A stretch of 64,000 nucleotides of DNA, from NCBI GenBank assembly GCA_018830485.1, contig JAHJRQ010000008.1, positions 1 through 64,000 on the forward strand, in the 5' to 3' direction. Below are positions 1 through 8,942 of this stretch, piece by piece (within the stretch, counting starts at the first letter, position 1; each line of letters starts with the position of its first letter). The translations under genes were made by a program, and so were the position numbers. The DNA is from Pseudomonadota bacterium (GTDB lineage: Bacteria > Desulfobacterota > Desulfobulbia > Desulfobulbales > Desulfurivibrionaceae). The notes under the pieces are model-generated. The model was not told the DNA's origin. It saw only the letters and a program-made list of their open reading frames with translations, and searched no databases.

Positions 1-1
1 A

Positions 2-152
2 GGGAACCTTGAAAAATCAACTTCCTGTTGATTTTTCAAGCCGCAAAACCAAAACAAGTTTTGCCTTTGCTCACATTTTCAGCAACGTAAGTGGCTGAAA
101 ATGACGGGGCGTCCTTGCCCCGCACAGGAGCCTTGAATTTTTCAAGGCTCCC
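2..152 (+). repeat. 151-bp multi-hairpin MITE-like element, copy 1
   Basis: This non-coding element is present again at 33630-33780 on the opposite strand with a single difference (T here, A in the other copy after reorientation, in the loop of hairpin 4). It folds on paper into five consecutive hairpins: 8-21/27-40 (14-bp arms), 43-49/58-64 (7 bp), 75-83/94-102 (9 bp), 105-110/117-122 (6 bp) and 127-137/141-151 (11 bp, 3-nt loop). Its ends are imperfect terminal inverted repeats, GGGAACCTTGAAAAAT versus GGGAGCCTTGAAAAAT. No ORF is credible. I infer a non-autonomous mobile element or a mobile structured RNA. The left flank is cut by the window edge. Confidence 0.85.
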
Positions 153-212
153 TAAAAACGAATCGGCAGGTTGGAATACTATAGCCAAAGCCGACAAAAG
201 AACAAGCAGGTG

Positions 213-1532
213 CTACAGAAAATCGGCGGCTATCGCGGCAAGCAGGCTCCGCTCGCTCTTGAGCAGGGTGATATGCCCGTGAATCTTCTGCTGTTTCAAC
301 CGTTCCACCGCATAGGTCAGACCGTTGCTGCTGGTGTCGAGATAGGGATTGTCGATCTGGTAGGGGTCGCCGGTGAGCACCATCTTGGTTCCCTCCCCGG
401 CGCGGCTGATAATGGTTTTCACCTCGTGGGGCGTCAGGTTCTGGGCCTCGTCCACGATGACGAACTGCCTGGGGATAGAGCGGCCGCGGATATAGGTCAA
501 GGCCTCCAGCTCCACCACATGCGCCTGGAGGAGCTTGTCCACCTTCTGCTTGGCCGACTCGTCCGTTTCGTGCTCCTTGCGCCTGGTGCCGTCGGTCATC
601 AGATAGGTAAGGTTGTCGAAGATGGGCTGCATCCAGTGCGCCAGTTTTTCATCCTTGTCGCCGGGCATGTAGCCCAGATCCTTGCCCAGCGGGATGATGG
701 GCCGGGAGACGAGAATCCGGTCGTAGCGCTTGAGGCTGATCACGCATTCCAGGGCCGCGGCCAGGGCCAGCAGGGTTTTACCGGTGCCCGCCTGCCCCAC
801 CAGGGTCACCAACTGGATGGCCGGGTCCATCAGCAGCTCAAAGGCCATGCGCTGCTCCTTGCTGCGCGAACGGATGTTCCAGACCGTTTCATACTCCTCG
901 TGCAGGGGGCCCAGCATTTCGCTGTCCAGAGCGCGGGTCAGGGCGGTATGTTTTTCATCGTTTTCATCACGCAGGAGAACAAACTCGTTGGGCATCAGAT
1001 TGAGGCCCTCGCCAGCCACCTGTTTCTTCTGATAGAATTCGTCGATCACACTGCCCGGCACCAGCAGTTCCCGCTGGCCCCGGTACAGCTCGTCGATATT
1101 GACCTTCTGTTTCTCGAAATCCATCACCTCGATGCCGATGGCATCGGCCTTGAGCCGGGCATTGATGTCCTTGGAGACAAAGATGACCTTTTCCCCTTTC
1201 TGCAGAAGGGTGAAGGCCACAGCCAGGATCCGGTTGTCCGCCACATGCATGTCCAACCCGGTGTCGACACAGTGGCCCTTTTCCATGTAAATCCACAAAG
1301 CGCCGCCGCCCTCCATGGGCACCCCTTCGCCGAGCTTGCCCTTCTGGCGCAGAGCGTCGAGCTGGCGGATCACATGCCGGGCATTGCGGCCCAATTCGTC
1401 GTTATGGCTCTTGAATTTGTCCAGCTCCTCAATGACCGACATGGGCAAAACCACGGTGTTGTCGGCGAATGAAGTGATGGAATCGGCATTGTGCAAGAGA
1501 ACGTTGGTGTCGAGAACAAAGTGTTTTTTCAA
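213..1532 (-). CDS. PhoH-family ATPase with N-terminal PIN domain
   Basis: The 439-residue protein starts with a PIN-type nuclease motif (FVLDTNVLLHN, residues 5-15) and ends with a PhoH-like P-loop ATPase: Walker A GQAGTGKT and Walker B IVDEAQN are both intact. This two-domain architecture is the YlaK/PhoH2 type, which couples ATP-driven RNA unwinding to ribonuclease activity in characterised homologues. It acts in the cytosol. It stands alone, divergent from nadE, so its client RNAs cannot be inferred from context. Both domains look complete. The long ORF on the opposite strand is a GC-rich shadow and was discarded. Confidence 0.9.
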   Translation of the reverse strand: MKKHFVLDTNVLLHNADSITSFADNTVVLPMSVIEELDKFKSHNDELGRNARHVIRQLDALRQKGKLGEGVPMEGGGALWIYMEKGHCVDTGLDMHVADNRILAVAFTLLQKGEKVIFVSKDINARLKADAIGIEVMDFEKQKVNIDELYRGQRELLVPGSVIDEFYQKKQVAGEGLNLMPNEFVLLRDENDEKHTALTRALDSEMLGPLHEEYETVWNIRSRSKEQRMAFELLMDPAIQLVTLVGQAGTGKTLLALAAALECVISLKRYDRILVSRPIIPLGKDLGYMPGDKDEKLAHWMQPIFDNLTYLMTDGTRRKEHETDESAKQKVDKLLQAHVVELEALTYIRGRSIPRQFVIVDEAQNLTPHEVKTIISRAGEGTKMVLTGDPYQIDNPYLDTSSNGLTYAVERLKQQKIHGHITLLKSERSLLAAIAADFL

Positions 1533-1767
1533 GGAGACTCCTGACTGGGGGAAAGCGGCGGCCGGAGGTGGCCAACCGGCAGGGATTGTCCGCGCAAGGG
1601 CGGCCGTGCGGTTTCAGGCAAATCGTTGCGGCACAATGCCCCTGCCCATGGGCGTGACGAGAACGGCTCTTAGCTTAGCCAAACAAATCATTCCTTGGCA
1701 AGCAAAATGATGTGCTTACGGTGGTGAACCAGACCTTTTTCCATCCCTTTTCCCAAGGGAGTATGCT

Positions 1768-3459
1768 ATGATGGCGGCCATGAAAATCGCCCTCATCCAA
1801 TACAATCCGGTTATCGGCGACTTTGCCGGAAATATAGCCCGGATCACGGGCCGGCTGAAACAAGCCAGGGCCGCAGGCTGTCAGCTTGCCATCCTGCCGG
1901 AGCTTGCCGTCAGCGGCTATCCGCCGCAGGATCTGCTTGAGCGCTCCGCCTTTCTCGACGATCAGGACCGGGCTTTTGCCCGGCTGGTGGCACAGGCTCA
2001 CGATATCGGCATCGGCGTGGTCTGCGGCCTGGTCACCCGCAACCCCACCCCCATGGGCAAGCCCCTGCACAACAGCGCGGTTCTCTTTGCCGACGGCGAG
2101 GTGCTGTTCACCACCCACAAGCAGCTTCTTCCCACCTACGATGTCTTTGACGAGGCCCGCTATTTCGAACCGGGCAGCGGCAACGGGACCTTTCGTTACA
2201 AGGGATTGCACCTGGGGCTCACCATCTGCGAGGATATCTGGAACGACACCAGCCTCTTTCCCCATCCCCTCTATGCCACCGATCCGGTGGACGGGATGCT
2301 GGCCCAGGCCGACACCCCGGTGGACCTGCTGATCAACCTGGCAGCCTCACCCTTCAATCTTGGCAAGAGCGGTATCCGGCACAAGATCTTCGCCAACCTC
2401 TGCCAACGCCACGCTCTTCCGCTTATCTATGTCAACCAGGTGGGCGGCCAGGACTCCCTGATCTTTGACGGCGGCAGCGTCGCCCTGGACAAACACGGCG
2501 CGATTGCAGCCCAAGCCGTCCGATTCAGCGAAGACCTGGTGGTGCTCGACACCGCATCCTGGCAGGGGGAGATCCACGCCGCACCCGGCACGGCCGAGGC
2601 GGAGCAGGAAACCGGCGAGGTCTGCGAGGCCCTGGTGCTGGGCACCCGCGACTATGTGACAAAATGCGGTTTCAACCAAGTGGTCATCGGGTTGTCCGGC
2701 GGGGTGGATTCGGCCCTGACCGCAGCCATCGCCGCCCGCGCCCTGGGGCCTCACAACGTGCTGGGGATCGCCCTGCCCTCGCCCTATTCCTCGCCGGAAA
2801 GCCTGGAGGATGCCGAACAGGTGGCCAAAAACCTGGGGATCGATTTCAACGTTCTGCCCATCACCGGCCTGTTCGAAGCCTATCTTTCCGCCCTGGCCCC
2901 TGTCTTTGCCGGGGCCGCGGTGGATGTCACCGAACAGAACATCCAGGCCCGCATCCGGGGCAATCTCTTGATGGCCATTGCCAACAAGCAGAGGCGGCTG
3001 CTGCTCTCCACCGGCAACAAGAGCGAAAACGCCGTGGGCTACTGCACCCTGTACGGCGACATGAGCGGCGGGTTGGCCGTGATCTCGGACGTGCCCAAGC
3101 AGTTGGTCTACGGTCTGTGCCGGCATCTCAACCAGAGCCGGGAGGTCATCCCCTTTCGCACCATCGACAAGCCCCCCAGCGCCGAGCTGGCCCCCAACCA
3201 AAAGGACGAGGACGACCTGCCGCCCTACCCGGTGCTGGACGCAATCCTTGCCGCCTACCTGGAAGAGCATCGCTCCATTGCGGAGATCGTGGAGATGGGT
3301 TTTGCCCGAGCGGTGGTGGAGGACGTGGTCCGCCGCATCCGGATCAACGAATACAAACGCAAACAAGCCCCCCTCGGCCTCAAGGTCACGACCAAGGCCT
3401 TCGGCCAGGGTCGCCGCTACCCCACTGCCGAAGGCTACCTGGAAACCGCACAGCCATGA
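1768..3459 (+). CDS. nadE: Glutamine-dependent NAD+ synthetase
   Basis: Catalyses the last step of NAD+ synthesis, amidating deamido-NAD with ammonia released from glutamine. The N-terminal nitrilase-type glutaminase domain (about residues 5-270) carries the cysteine in LTICEDIW; the C-terminal ATP-pyrophosphatase domain carries the PP-loop SGGVDS near residue 315. At 563 residues it has the usual two-domain length. The AAGGGAG ribosome site at 1755-1761 fits ATG 1768 (spacing 6); the more conserved MKIALIQYN begins at 1780, so the first four residues are uncertain. Its stop overlaps the start of the 12-heme cytochrome (ATGA), indicating translational coupling. Confidence 0.95.
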   Translation: MMAAMKIALIQYNPVIGDFAGNIARITGRLKQARAAGCQLAILPELAVSGYPPQDLLERSAFLDDQDRAFARLVAQAHDIGIGVVCGLVTRNPTPMGKPLHNSAVLFADGEVLFTTHKQLLPTYDVFDEARYFEPGSGNGTFRYKGLHLGLTICEDIWNDTSLFPHPLYATDPVDGMLAQADTPVDLLINLAASPFNLGKSGIRHKIFANLCQRHALPLIYVNQVGGQDSLIFDGGSVALDKHGAIAAQAVRFSEDLVVLDTASWQGEIHAAPGTAEAEQETGEVCEALVLGTRDYVTKCGFNQVVIGLSGGVDSALTAAIAARALGPHNVLGIALPSPYSSPESLEDAEQVAKNLGIDFNVLPITGLFEAYLSALAPVFAGAAVDVTEQNIQARIRGNLLMAIANKQRRLLLSTGNKSENAVGYCTLYGDMSGGLAVISDVPKQLVYGLCRHLNQSREVIPFRTIDKPPSAELAPNQKDEDDLPPYPVLDAILAAYLEEHRSIAEIVEMGFARAVVEDVVRRIRINEYKRKQAPLGLKVTTKAFGQGRRYPTAEGYLETAQP

Positions 3460-5228
3460 AGCTCCCCCCTATCTCCCCGCGCTGGCTTCTTTTCTCCCTG
3501 CTCCTGGTGGTGCTGGCCCTGGTGGTCCGCGAGAACCTGACCAAGAGGCCGGACAAGCTCTATCAACTGGTCAACGGCCAGGTGGAGATGTGCCTCTCCT
3601 GCCATAAGGAGGAAAAGCTCGACCCGGCCCATGGCCGCGAAGTGCTGGGCTGCTCGTCCTGCCACCTCGGCAACCCGCTGGCCATCGACAAGAAGGGGGG
3701 CCACAAGGGCATCGTCAAAAACCCCGGCGACCTGCGGGTGGTGGAAAAAACCTGCGGGGTCGAGGGGTGCCACGCCCAGGATGTCAAGAAGGTGAAGAAC
3801 TCGCTGATGGCCACCAACCGGGGGATACTTGCCACCCTGCTCCACTACTGGGGCGAGGCCCCGGACCAGAACGGCGATTTCTCGGTGGAGGAGCTGATCA
3901 AAACCGGCAAAACCTCGCTGGCCATCGACTATTACCGCAAACTCTGCGCCACCTGCCATCTCTGGAAGGAAAAAGGCGACCTGGAAGGGTTCTTCGGCGA
4001 GAAGGGCGGCGGCTGCACCGCCTGCCATTACACCCGGCCCCAGGTGCCCACCGCGGTCCGGCCCTGGGAAACCTTTTTCCGGTTCGGCCAGGACAAGAAA
4101 AAACCGCATCCCCTGATCAACAAAAAGGTGCCCATGGAGAATTGCATCCGCTGCCATAACCGGAGCGGCCGGGTGGGCACATCCTTCATCGGGGTCTATG
4201 AGGGAGAAAGCTACGGCACCCCCTACGAACACGGCGGGCCATCGAAAAAGGAGCTGCCCGGCGACCGCTACTATCTCGATCTGCCCTCGGACGTCCACCA
4301 CCAGCAGGGCATGGCCTGCATCGACTGCCACACCCGCGACGAGATCATGGGCGACGGCACCAATTATGCCCATTACGAAGAGGCGCTGGAGATCTCCTGC
4401 GAGCTCTGCCACACCAACAATGGCGCGCCCTGGACAACCAGAAAAAATAAAAAACTGAACAATATCACGCAGGAACCCGATGGCAACTTCGTGCTGACCG
4501 GCAAACTCACCGACAAAAAGCACCCCCTCAACCCGCCCAAGGCTGGAATCTGCGACTACCCCGGCCACAAGCGCATGAGCTGCGCCTCCTGCCATTCCAA
4601 GTGGATTCCGCAATGCTACGGCTGCCACGCCAAACGGGACATGCGGGACACCCATCTCGACAAACTGACCGGCAAGGAGACCGACGGCTGGTGGGAAGAG
4701 GGCCGCTCCTATCTTCGCTACGAAAAACCCATGCTTGCCGTGTGGAAGGACAAGGTCGTCACCGTCACCCCCGGCTGCCAGGATATCGTGACCCTCATCG
4801 ACAAAGAGGGCAAGCCGGCAGGTTCCTTCAACTCGCTGACCATGGCGGCCTTAAGCCCCCATACCACCCAGAAGGAAGGCCGCACCTGCGTTGACTGCCA
4901 CACCTCCACCAAAACCGTGGGCTTGGGCGAAGGCACGGCCTGGAAGGAAAATGGGCAGTGGCGTTTCAGCGGGGTTGACCAGGGGCTGCAAACCGAGGCA
5001 GGCCCCACCCCGCCGCTGGACGGCTATGTGGATATCGAAGGCAAGCCGCTGCAGAAAAGCGCCCGCCCCGACCTGCGCCCCTTCAACAAGGAGGAACTGG
5101 CCCGCATCCTGCGGGTTGGGCAATGTTTGCCCTGCCACAAGGATTACAGCGACAAGATCTACACCAATTACACGCCCGAGCGGAAATGCCCGGTGTTTGA
5201 CGAGGAGCGCGGGACGGCTAGGAGATAG
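3456..5228 (+). CDS. Membrane-anchored dodecaheme cytochrome c
   Basis: The 590-residue protein has an N-terminal membrane segment (about residues 10-24) with no obvious cleavage site, so it is probably anchored and faces the periplasm. I count 11 CXXCH motifs (CLSCH, CSSCH, CATCH, CTACH, CIRCH, CIDCH, CELCH, CASCH, CYGCH, CVDCH, CLPCH) plus one CX4CH (CGVEGCH), so up to 12 covalent hemes. The role is periplasmic electron transfer; donor and acceptor cannot be named. I chose ATG 3456 because it overlaps the nadE stop and immediately precedes the membrane segment; the same frame is open upstream inside nadE but that is out-of-frame noise. The CX4CH site is unusual and may bind heme or have lost it. 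Confidence 0.9.
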   Translation: MKLPPISPRWLLFSLLLVVLALVVRENLTKRPDKLYQLVNGQVEMCLSCHKEEKLDPAHGREVLGCSSCHLGNPLAIDKKGGHKGIVKNPGDLRVVEKTCGVEGCHAQDVKKVKNSLMATNRGILATLLHYWGEAPDQNGDFSVEELIKTGKTSLAIDYYRKLCATCHLWKEKGDLEGFFGEKGGGCTACHYTRPQVPTAVRPWETFFRFGQDKKKPHPLINKKVPMENCIRCHNRSGRVGTSFIGVYEGESYGTPYEHGGPSKKELPGDRYYLDLPSDVHHQQGMACIDCHTRDEIMGDGTNYAHYEEALEISCELCHTNNGAPWTTRKNKKLNNITQEPDGNFVLTGKLTDKKHPLNPPKAGICDYPGHKRMSCASCHSKWIPQCYGCHAKRDMRDTHLDKLTGKETDGWWEEGRSYLRYEKPMLAVWKDKVVTVTPGCQDIVTLIDKEGKPAGSFNSLTMAALSPHTTQKEGRTCVDCHTSTKTVGLGEGTAWKENGQWRFSGVDQGLQTEAGPTPPLDGYVDIEGKPLQKSARPDLRPFNKEELARILRVGQCLPCHKDYSDKIYTNYTPERKCPVFDEERGTARR

Positions 5229-5240
5229 CTCCGCGCCAAT

Positions 5241-5269
5241 TTGACAAAAACTTATAATCAACTTATATT
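5241..5269 (+). promoter_or_regulatory. Sigma-70 promoter of the RelE/XRE operon
   Basis: TTGACA (5241-5246) and TATATT (5264-5269) are separated by exactly 17 nt. Transcription would start about 6-8 nt downstream, at or next to the ATG at 5275, so the toxin message is probably leaderless; no Shine-Dalgarno sequence fits between. The spacer and -10 contain a direct repeat ACTTATA (5250-5256 and 5261-5267), a possible operator for the XRE antitoxin. Confidence 0.7.
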
Positions 5270-5274
5270 CTACA

Positions 5275-5532
5275 ATGTACGAAATTCAGTGGAAGGCGAA
5301 AGCAATGAAGCAGCTCGCCAGGATTCGTAGCCAGGAAACCCGCGATGCCATCTACGCCTCGGTGCAATCCTTGCAGGGATTCCCGGAAGTCCTGCAAGTG
5401 AAAAAGCTGAAGAATCACGAACACTCTTACCGCTTACGGGTTGGCCGCTACCGGGTGTTTTTCGAGGCGGACGGAGAAGTGCGTATTATCCGTATAGAGG
5501 AGGTAAAAAAACGCGATGATAGAACCTACTAA
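5275..5532 (+). CDS. RelE/ParE-family toxin
   Basis: The 85-residue protein has the compact beta-rich layout of the RelE superfamily: a basic helical N-terminal half followed by YRLRVGRYRVFFEADGE and the C-terminal IIRIEEVKKR, where the conserved arginines and terminal basic residues lie. Family members cleave ribosome-bound mRNA or poison gyrase; sequence alone does not say which. Its 3' end overlaps the antitoxin gene by 17 bp. Toxin-first order is less common than antitoxin-first and resembles HigBA-type loci. Confidence 0.85.
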   Translation: MYEIQWKAKAMKQLARIRSQETRDAIYASVQSLQGFPEVLQVKKLKNHEHSYRLRVGRYRVFFEADGEVRIIRIEEVKKRDDRTY

Positions 5533-5881
5533 GATTCAACCGATATACCAGGGCGGAGTTCCGGCCTTCGTGGTTATACCCTTTGCCGATTTCGCCCGCG
5601 AACATCCAATCGAGGCTGCCCAAATCACCCCAAAAACTCCGCGCATCCCGAAAGGGGATTATATCCCCCACGAGGTCGTCGGCCTGCACGTACAAGACGG
5701 CATCCCGCTCGCCCGCGCCTGGCGCGAATACCTGGGCCTCACCCAGGCCGAGGTTGCCGAGCGGGCCGGGATCACCCAGGCTGCGCTCTCCCAAATGGAA
5801 TCGGGCGAAGCGAAATTGCGCAAAACCACCCGGGAAAAGCTGGCACGGGCCATGGGCTTGAACCCGGAACAGTTGGTCTAG
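5516..5881 (+). CDS. XRE-family antitoxin
   Basis: The 121-residue protein has an N-terminal segment (residues 1-60) likely to bind the toxin and a C-terminal Cro/CI helix-turn-helix (about residues 68-118, LGLTQAEVAERAGITQAALS). It should neutralise the RelE-like protein encoded just upstream and repress the shared promoter at 5241-5269. The start at 5516 lies inside the toxin gene, and AGAGGAGG just upstream (about 5497-5504) gives a good ribosome site. Confidence 0.85.
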   Translation: MIEPTKIQPIYQGGVPAFVVIPFADFAREHPIEAAQITPKTPRIPKGDYIPHEVVGLHVQDGIPLARAWREYLGLTQAEVAERAGITQAALSQMESGEAKLRKTTREKLARAMGLNPEQLV

Positions 5882-5970
5882 CAAACACGGGTTGCAACCA
5901 CAAAGAAACAGAGATATGCCCCTAACTTTTTTGAAATTTTTGAACAAATAGATCAATCCCAATCTCAACA

Positions 5971-6624
5971 ATGAAATTAGCCCTTTTCAGCGATACCCAT
6001 GCAACACACGGGAGAATAAATATCCCCGATGCTGATATTTTAATATTTGCCGGGGATATGACCTATTGCAGAACTTCGCAAGATGTTGCGAACTTTAACA
6101 ACTTCCTGGGAACTCTTCCCCATAAGCATAAAATTGTAATTGGAGGCAATCACGACCATAGGCTGGCACGTGACTCGGGAAAGGCCAAAGCTCTTTTATC
6201 TAACGCGGTATATCTTCAGGATGAAGGTGTTGTTATTGCCGGGATCACTATCTACGGGGCGCCTTGGCAACCAACATTTAACGACTATGCGTGCGATGCC
6301 TTTGCCTTGCCACGGGGGGAAGCCCTGAAAGAAAAATGGGATATGATCCCGCAAGGAATCGATATCTTGGTAACCCACGCACCACCGCTGGGCATTTTTG
6401 ACCAAGATGGGCCCATATCGCATGGCTGCTCCGACCTCGCCGCTGCCGTGGCCAAACTACAACCAAAATATCATATTTTCGGCCATATCCACAGTCATCA
6501 CGGAATGATCAAAATTGGATCCACACGTTATATAAATTGTAACGTCCAGGGAGAAAACAGTGTGTTACGATCCGCACTATTGCTTGACTACGACTCAGGC
6601 AAACTCCTCGAAGTTGCGCCATAA
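5971..6624 (+). CDS. Calcineurin-like metallophosphoesterase
   Basis: The 217-residue protein has the dimetal phosphoesterase motifs in order: SDTHATH (residues 8-14), GDM near 29, GGNHDHR near 57, THAPP near 134 and GHIHSHHG near 167. This arrangement resembles small MPPED-type phosphodiesterases. The substrate is unknown. The gene is markedly richer in A+T than its neighbours and follows a toxin-antitoxin pair, which suggests recent acquisition. It is convergent with the orphan HigB-like gene. Confidence 0.88.
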   Translation: MKLALFSDTHATHGRINIPDADILIFAGDMTYCRTSQDVANFNNFLGTLPHKHKIVIGGNHDHRLARDSGKAKALLSNAVYLQDEGVVIAGITIYGAPWQPTFNDYACDAFALPRGEALKEKWDMIPQGIDILVTHAPPLGIFDQDGPISHGCSDLAAAVAKLQPKYHIFGHIHSHHGMIKIGSTRYINCNVQGENSVLRSALLLDYDSGKLLEVAP

Positions 6625-6692
6625 AATAGAAAAACCGGGACCCACCCCGGTCTCGCCCCGGACAGCATCTTCGCATGCCGGAATCGGAGCGT

Positions 6693-7088
6693 TTAGGGCG
6701 AGTACTTTGTCAAAGGGAATTGGCTGAGCGCTGCGTTGTTTTTGAGCCGCTCGAAATTTTCCATGGCAATCTTGGCGTCTTTGCTCGGGGTTTTTCGCGT
6801 TTTTTTGACAAACCCATGCAAGAGTACAAGATCGTTGTCCGATGTTTTCACAAACAGCACCCGGGCGGACTCTTTGCCGCAATCCACGCGAAGCTTGTAG
6901 ATGGTTCCTTTATACCCCCAGATCTTAGGGTTCAGGATTTTCAAGCTGTTGCAGCTATAAAGGTCATTCATTGCAACATACGCCTGGAGTTTTTTGCAGA
7001 TTGCCGCGGCAAGTTTGCCGGAAACCGTGTGCAAAAAGAGCTCGAACTCCGGCACCTCATCATGCTCTTGTATGCTGAGTATCTTCAT
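6693..7088 (-). CDS. Orphan HigB/Gp49-like toxin
   Basis: From ATG 7088 the product is 131 residues and shows the Gp49/HigB signature: YKLRVDCGKESARVLFVK, then VLLHGFVKKTRKTPSKD, then a helical IAMENFERLK. I preferred ATG 7088 to the upstream ATG 7151 because GGAG lies 9 nt before it and the longer form would overlap the MFS gene. It follows the MFS gene by 16 bp on the same strand. A partner XRE antitoxin normally lies just downstream; the remaining bases to the convergent phosphoesterase are too few to encode one, so it appears orphaned. Confidence 0.7.
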   Translation of the reverse strand: MKILSIQEHDEVPEFELFLHTVSGKLAAAICKKLQAYVAMNDLYSCNSLKILNPKIWGYKGTIYKLRVDCGKESARVLFVKTSDNDLVLLHGFVKKTRKTPSKDAKIAMENFERLKNNAALSQFPLTKYSP

Positions 7089-7104
7089 GCGGCCACGCTC
7101 CGGT

Positions 7105-8490
7105 TCATCTTCCATCCCCGGCCTCGCCGTCCCCTCCCTTCTTCTCCCCAAAGCCCACGGTAATCCAAAAAACCCTGGCCAGGGACCGCAAAGGCTGACT
7201 CGGCTGGATCAGATACCGCAGCTCGTGCAGGGGCGGCTTGCCCTCCTCCGGCGGCAGGGCAAACATGAAACCAGCCGCTGCCAGGCCGGCGCAGCCGGCG
7301 ATGAGGAAACAGAGCCTGAAACCGAACATCCCAAGATGGTCGATGAGCAGCCCCGCCAAAATCGGCGGCAACCCGTTGGCAGTGGAAATTCCGAGAATCC
7401 AGAGGCTGGTGTAGGCCACCCTGCCCTCGTCGCGCACCCGGCAGAGCATGCCGCTGGCGGTGACCATGGTGAAGGCCGCATTGAAAATGGTGGTGAAAAC
7501 AATGACCACCACTGCCAGCACCCCGGTCATCCGGCTATTCGGCAGCAGCCCCCACCAGCAGAAGGCCAGCAGGGCATGCGCGGCCAGAAGCTGGATCATG
7601 GCCGGGACGCTGCCGAAACGGTCGGCAGCCCTGCCCCAGAAATGCACGGTGGCTGCCACCCCGATCCCGCCCGCGGCCAAGAGAAGCATGATCCTGGTCT
7701 CGGAATAGGAGAGCATGTCACGCAGATACATCACCGAGGCGGCATTGAGCCACATGACCGAGGCGGTGCCCAGCATGGCGAGGACAAAAAAGCGGCGGTA
7801 CTCTCGATCCGCCAACGCCTCGCGCAGGGCTGGCCGCCGAGCAGAAGCCCCGGCCTCCGCGGTCACGCTGCCCGCCCCGCCGGGAATCTTACCGATGAGC
7901 TGCACACTCCAGAAGCCCGCGCCGATTCCTGCCGCGTAGATGAGAAAAAAACGGTTCAACTCCTGCCCCAGGCCAAGAACCAGGGCCATAACCAAGGCAA
8001 GCGCGATGATGATCACCTGACTCATGGCCGCCTCAATGGAAAAGTAGGAGCCAAGAAGCGGCCGGGGCACGATTTCGTGCAGCCACGGGTACCAAGCGCC
8101 CACACCCACGGCCCGGACGAGGGAAAAAGCCAGGGTGGCGAAAAGCAGCACATGCCAGCCGCCTGCCTCGCCCCAGCGGCTTACTGCCCAGGGGAGAAGA
8201 AAAACCGACAGGGAGAATACATTTCTGGCCATCCAGGTCCAGAGCAGCAGCTTGCGGGGACCAAGCCACTCAACGAGCGGCACGGTGAACACCACCAGCA
8301 GCATGGAGATGGGGAGGAAGGAAAGCAGCACCCCAACCCAGGCCGGGGGCATGTTGACGGCGCGGGCAAAGAGGACCAGCGCCGGTCCGGCAATGCATTG
8401 CCAGGAAAAGACGTTGACCGCCGTGAAGATCAGAAAAAGACGGGGCGGCCTGGGAAGCTCCCGCACCGCCGCGAGATATGCGCGAAACAT
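7105..8490 (-). CDS. MFS transporter
   Basis: The 461-residue protein has about 12 hydrophobic segments split by a central loop near residues 205-230, as in the major facilitator superfamily. Weak symporter-type signatures are visible (PLVEWLGPRK near residue 75, WGRAADRFGS near residue 292). Acidic or aromatic substrate residues are not diagnostic, so the substrate is unknown. It is the first gene of a possible two-gene unit with the HigB-like ORF, although that pairing looks fortuitous. Confidence 0.85.
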   Translation of the reverse strand: MFRAYLAAVRELPRPPRLFLIFTAVNVFSWQCIAGPALVLFARAVNMPPAWVGVLLSFLPISMLLVVFTVPLVEWLGPRKLLLWTWMARNVFSLSVFLLPWAVSRWGEAGGWHVLLFATLAFSLVRAVGVGAWYPWLHEIVPRPLLGSYFSIEAAMSQVIIIALALVMALVLGLGQELNRFFLIYAAGIGAGFWSVQLIGKIPGGAGSVTAEAGASARRPALREALADREYRRFFVLAMLGTASVMWLNAASVMYLRDMLSYSETRIMLLLAAGGIGVAATVHFWGRAADRFGSVPAMIQLLAAHALLAFCWWGLLPNSRMTGVLAVVVIVFTTIFNAAFTMVTASGMLCRVRDEGRVAYTSLWILGISTANGLPPILAGLLIDHLGMFGFRLCFLIAGCAGLAAAGFMFALPPEEGKPPLHELRYLIQPSQPLRSLARVFWITVGFGEKKGGDGEAGDGR

Positions 8491-8560
8491 GGATATTTCC
8501 TGTCAGTGAGTCATTCCCGCCGCATCACACGAGGCGGGGTGGCTCTTCCTGCAAAAGTGT

Positions 8561-8637
8561 GTGCTTCGACAAGCTCAGCACGAGCGGAACAATCAATCAG
8601 ATCAGAAAAATACCGCTCAACCTGAGCCTGTCGAAGG
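8561..8637. repeat. Dispersed palindromic repeat family A, copy 1
   Basis: The sequence begins GTGCTTCGACAAGCTCAGCA and ends with the near-complement CCTGAGCCTGTCGAAGG, so it can fold into a long interrupted hairpin. Related copies occur at 22105-22174 and 37581-37653. It resembles REP/BIME-like intergenic palindromes found in many proteobacteria. Confidence 0.8.
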
Positions 8638-8848
8638 ATGGCCCCTTTGACGAAAAATACGATCGACGCCCAACACCTACCAATCTATCCGCTGATCCGC
8701 CTCTTAGCAATGCCAAGCACGGCCGGGAATCTTGCCCATTTCCGCGAAGAGGGCTTTTCTTCCCCTGTAATCGCTGGTATAGAGAGAATAGTATTCATGG
8801 GTCAACCGGTTGGGCGTGATTGCTCGAAGCACCCAAAATAGCAAAGGC

Positions 8849-8942
8849 CGTCACCCCGGCGAAGGCCGGGGTCCAGAAAACCATGGGCCTGGATCGGAGT
8901 CTCACTTCGCTCGCTTACCTCCGGCCATCACCGGAATGACGA
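8849..8942. repeat. Dispersed repeat family B, copy 1
   Basis: Starts with a CCCCGGCGAAGGCCGGGGTC palindrome and ends CCGGAATGACG. Relatives sit at 13014-13093, 26747-26811 and 56851-56955, all intergenic. The core is an inverted repeat of the type (G)TCATTCCGGC...GCCGGAATCCAG. Confidence 0.7.

Noticed and set aside
2664-3455. Upstream extension of the 12-heme ORF
   Set aside because: It lies wholly inside nadE in another frame, is arginine/proline/glycine-rich, and the cytochrome has a natural start and membrane anchor at 3456.
8638-8841. 67-codon ORF between repeats
   Set aside because: No recognised family, poor ribosome site and it abuts a dispersed palindrome.
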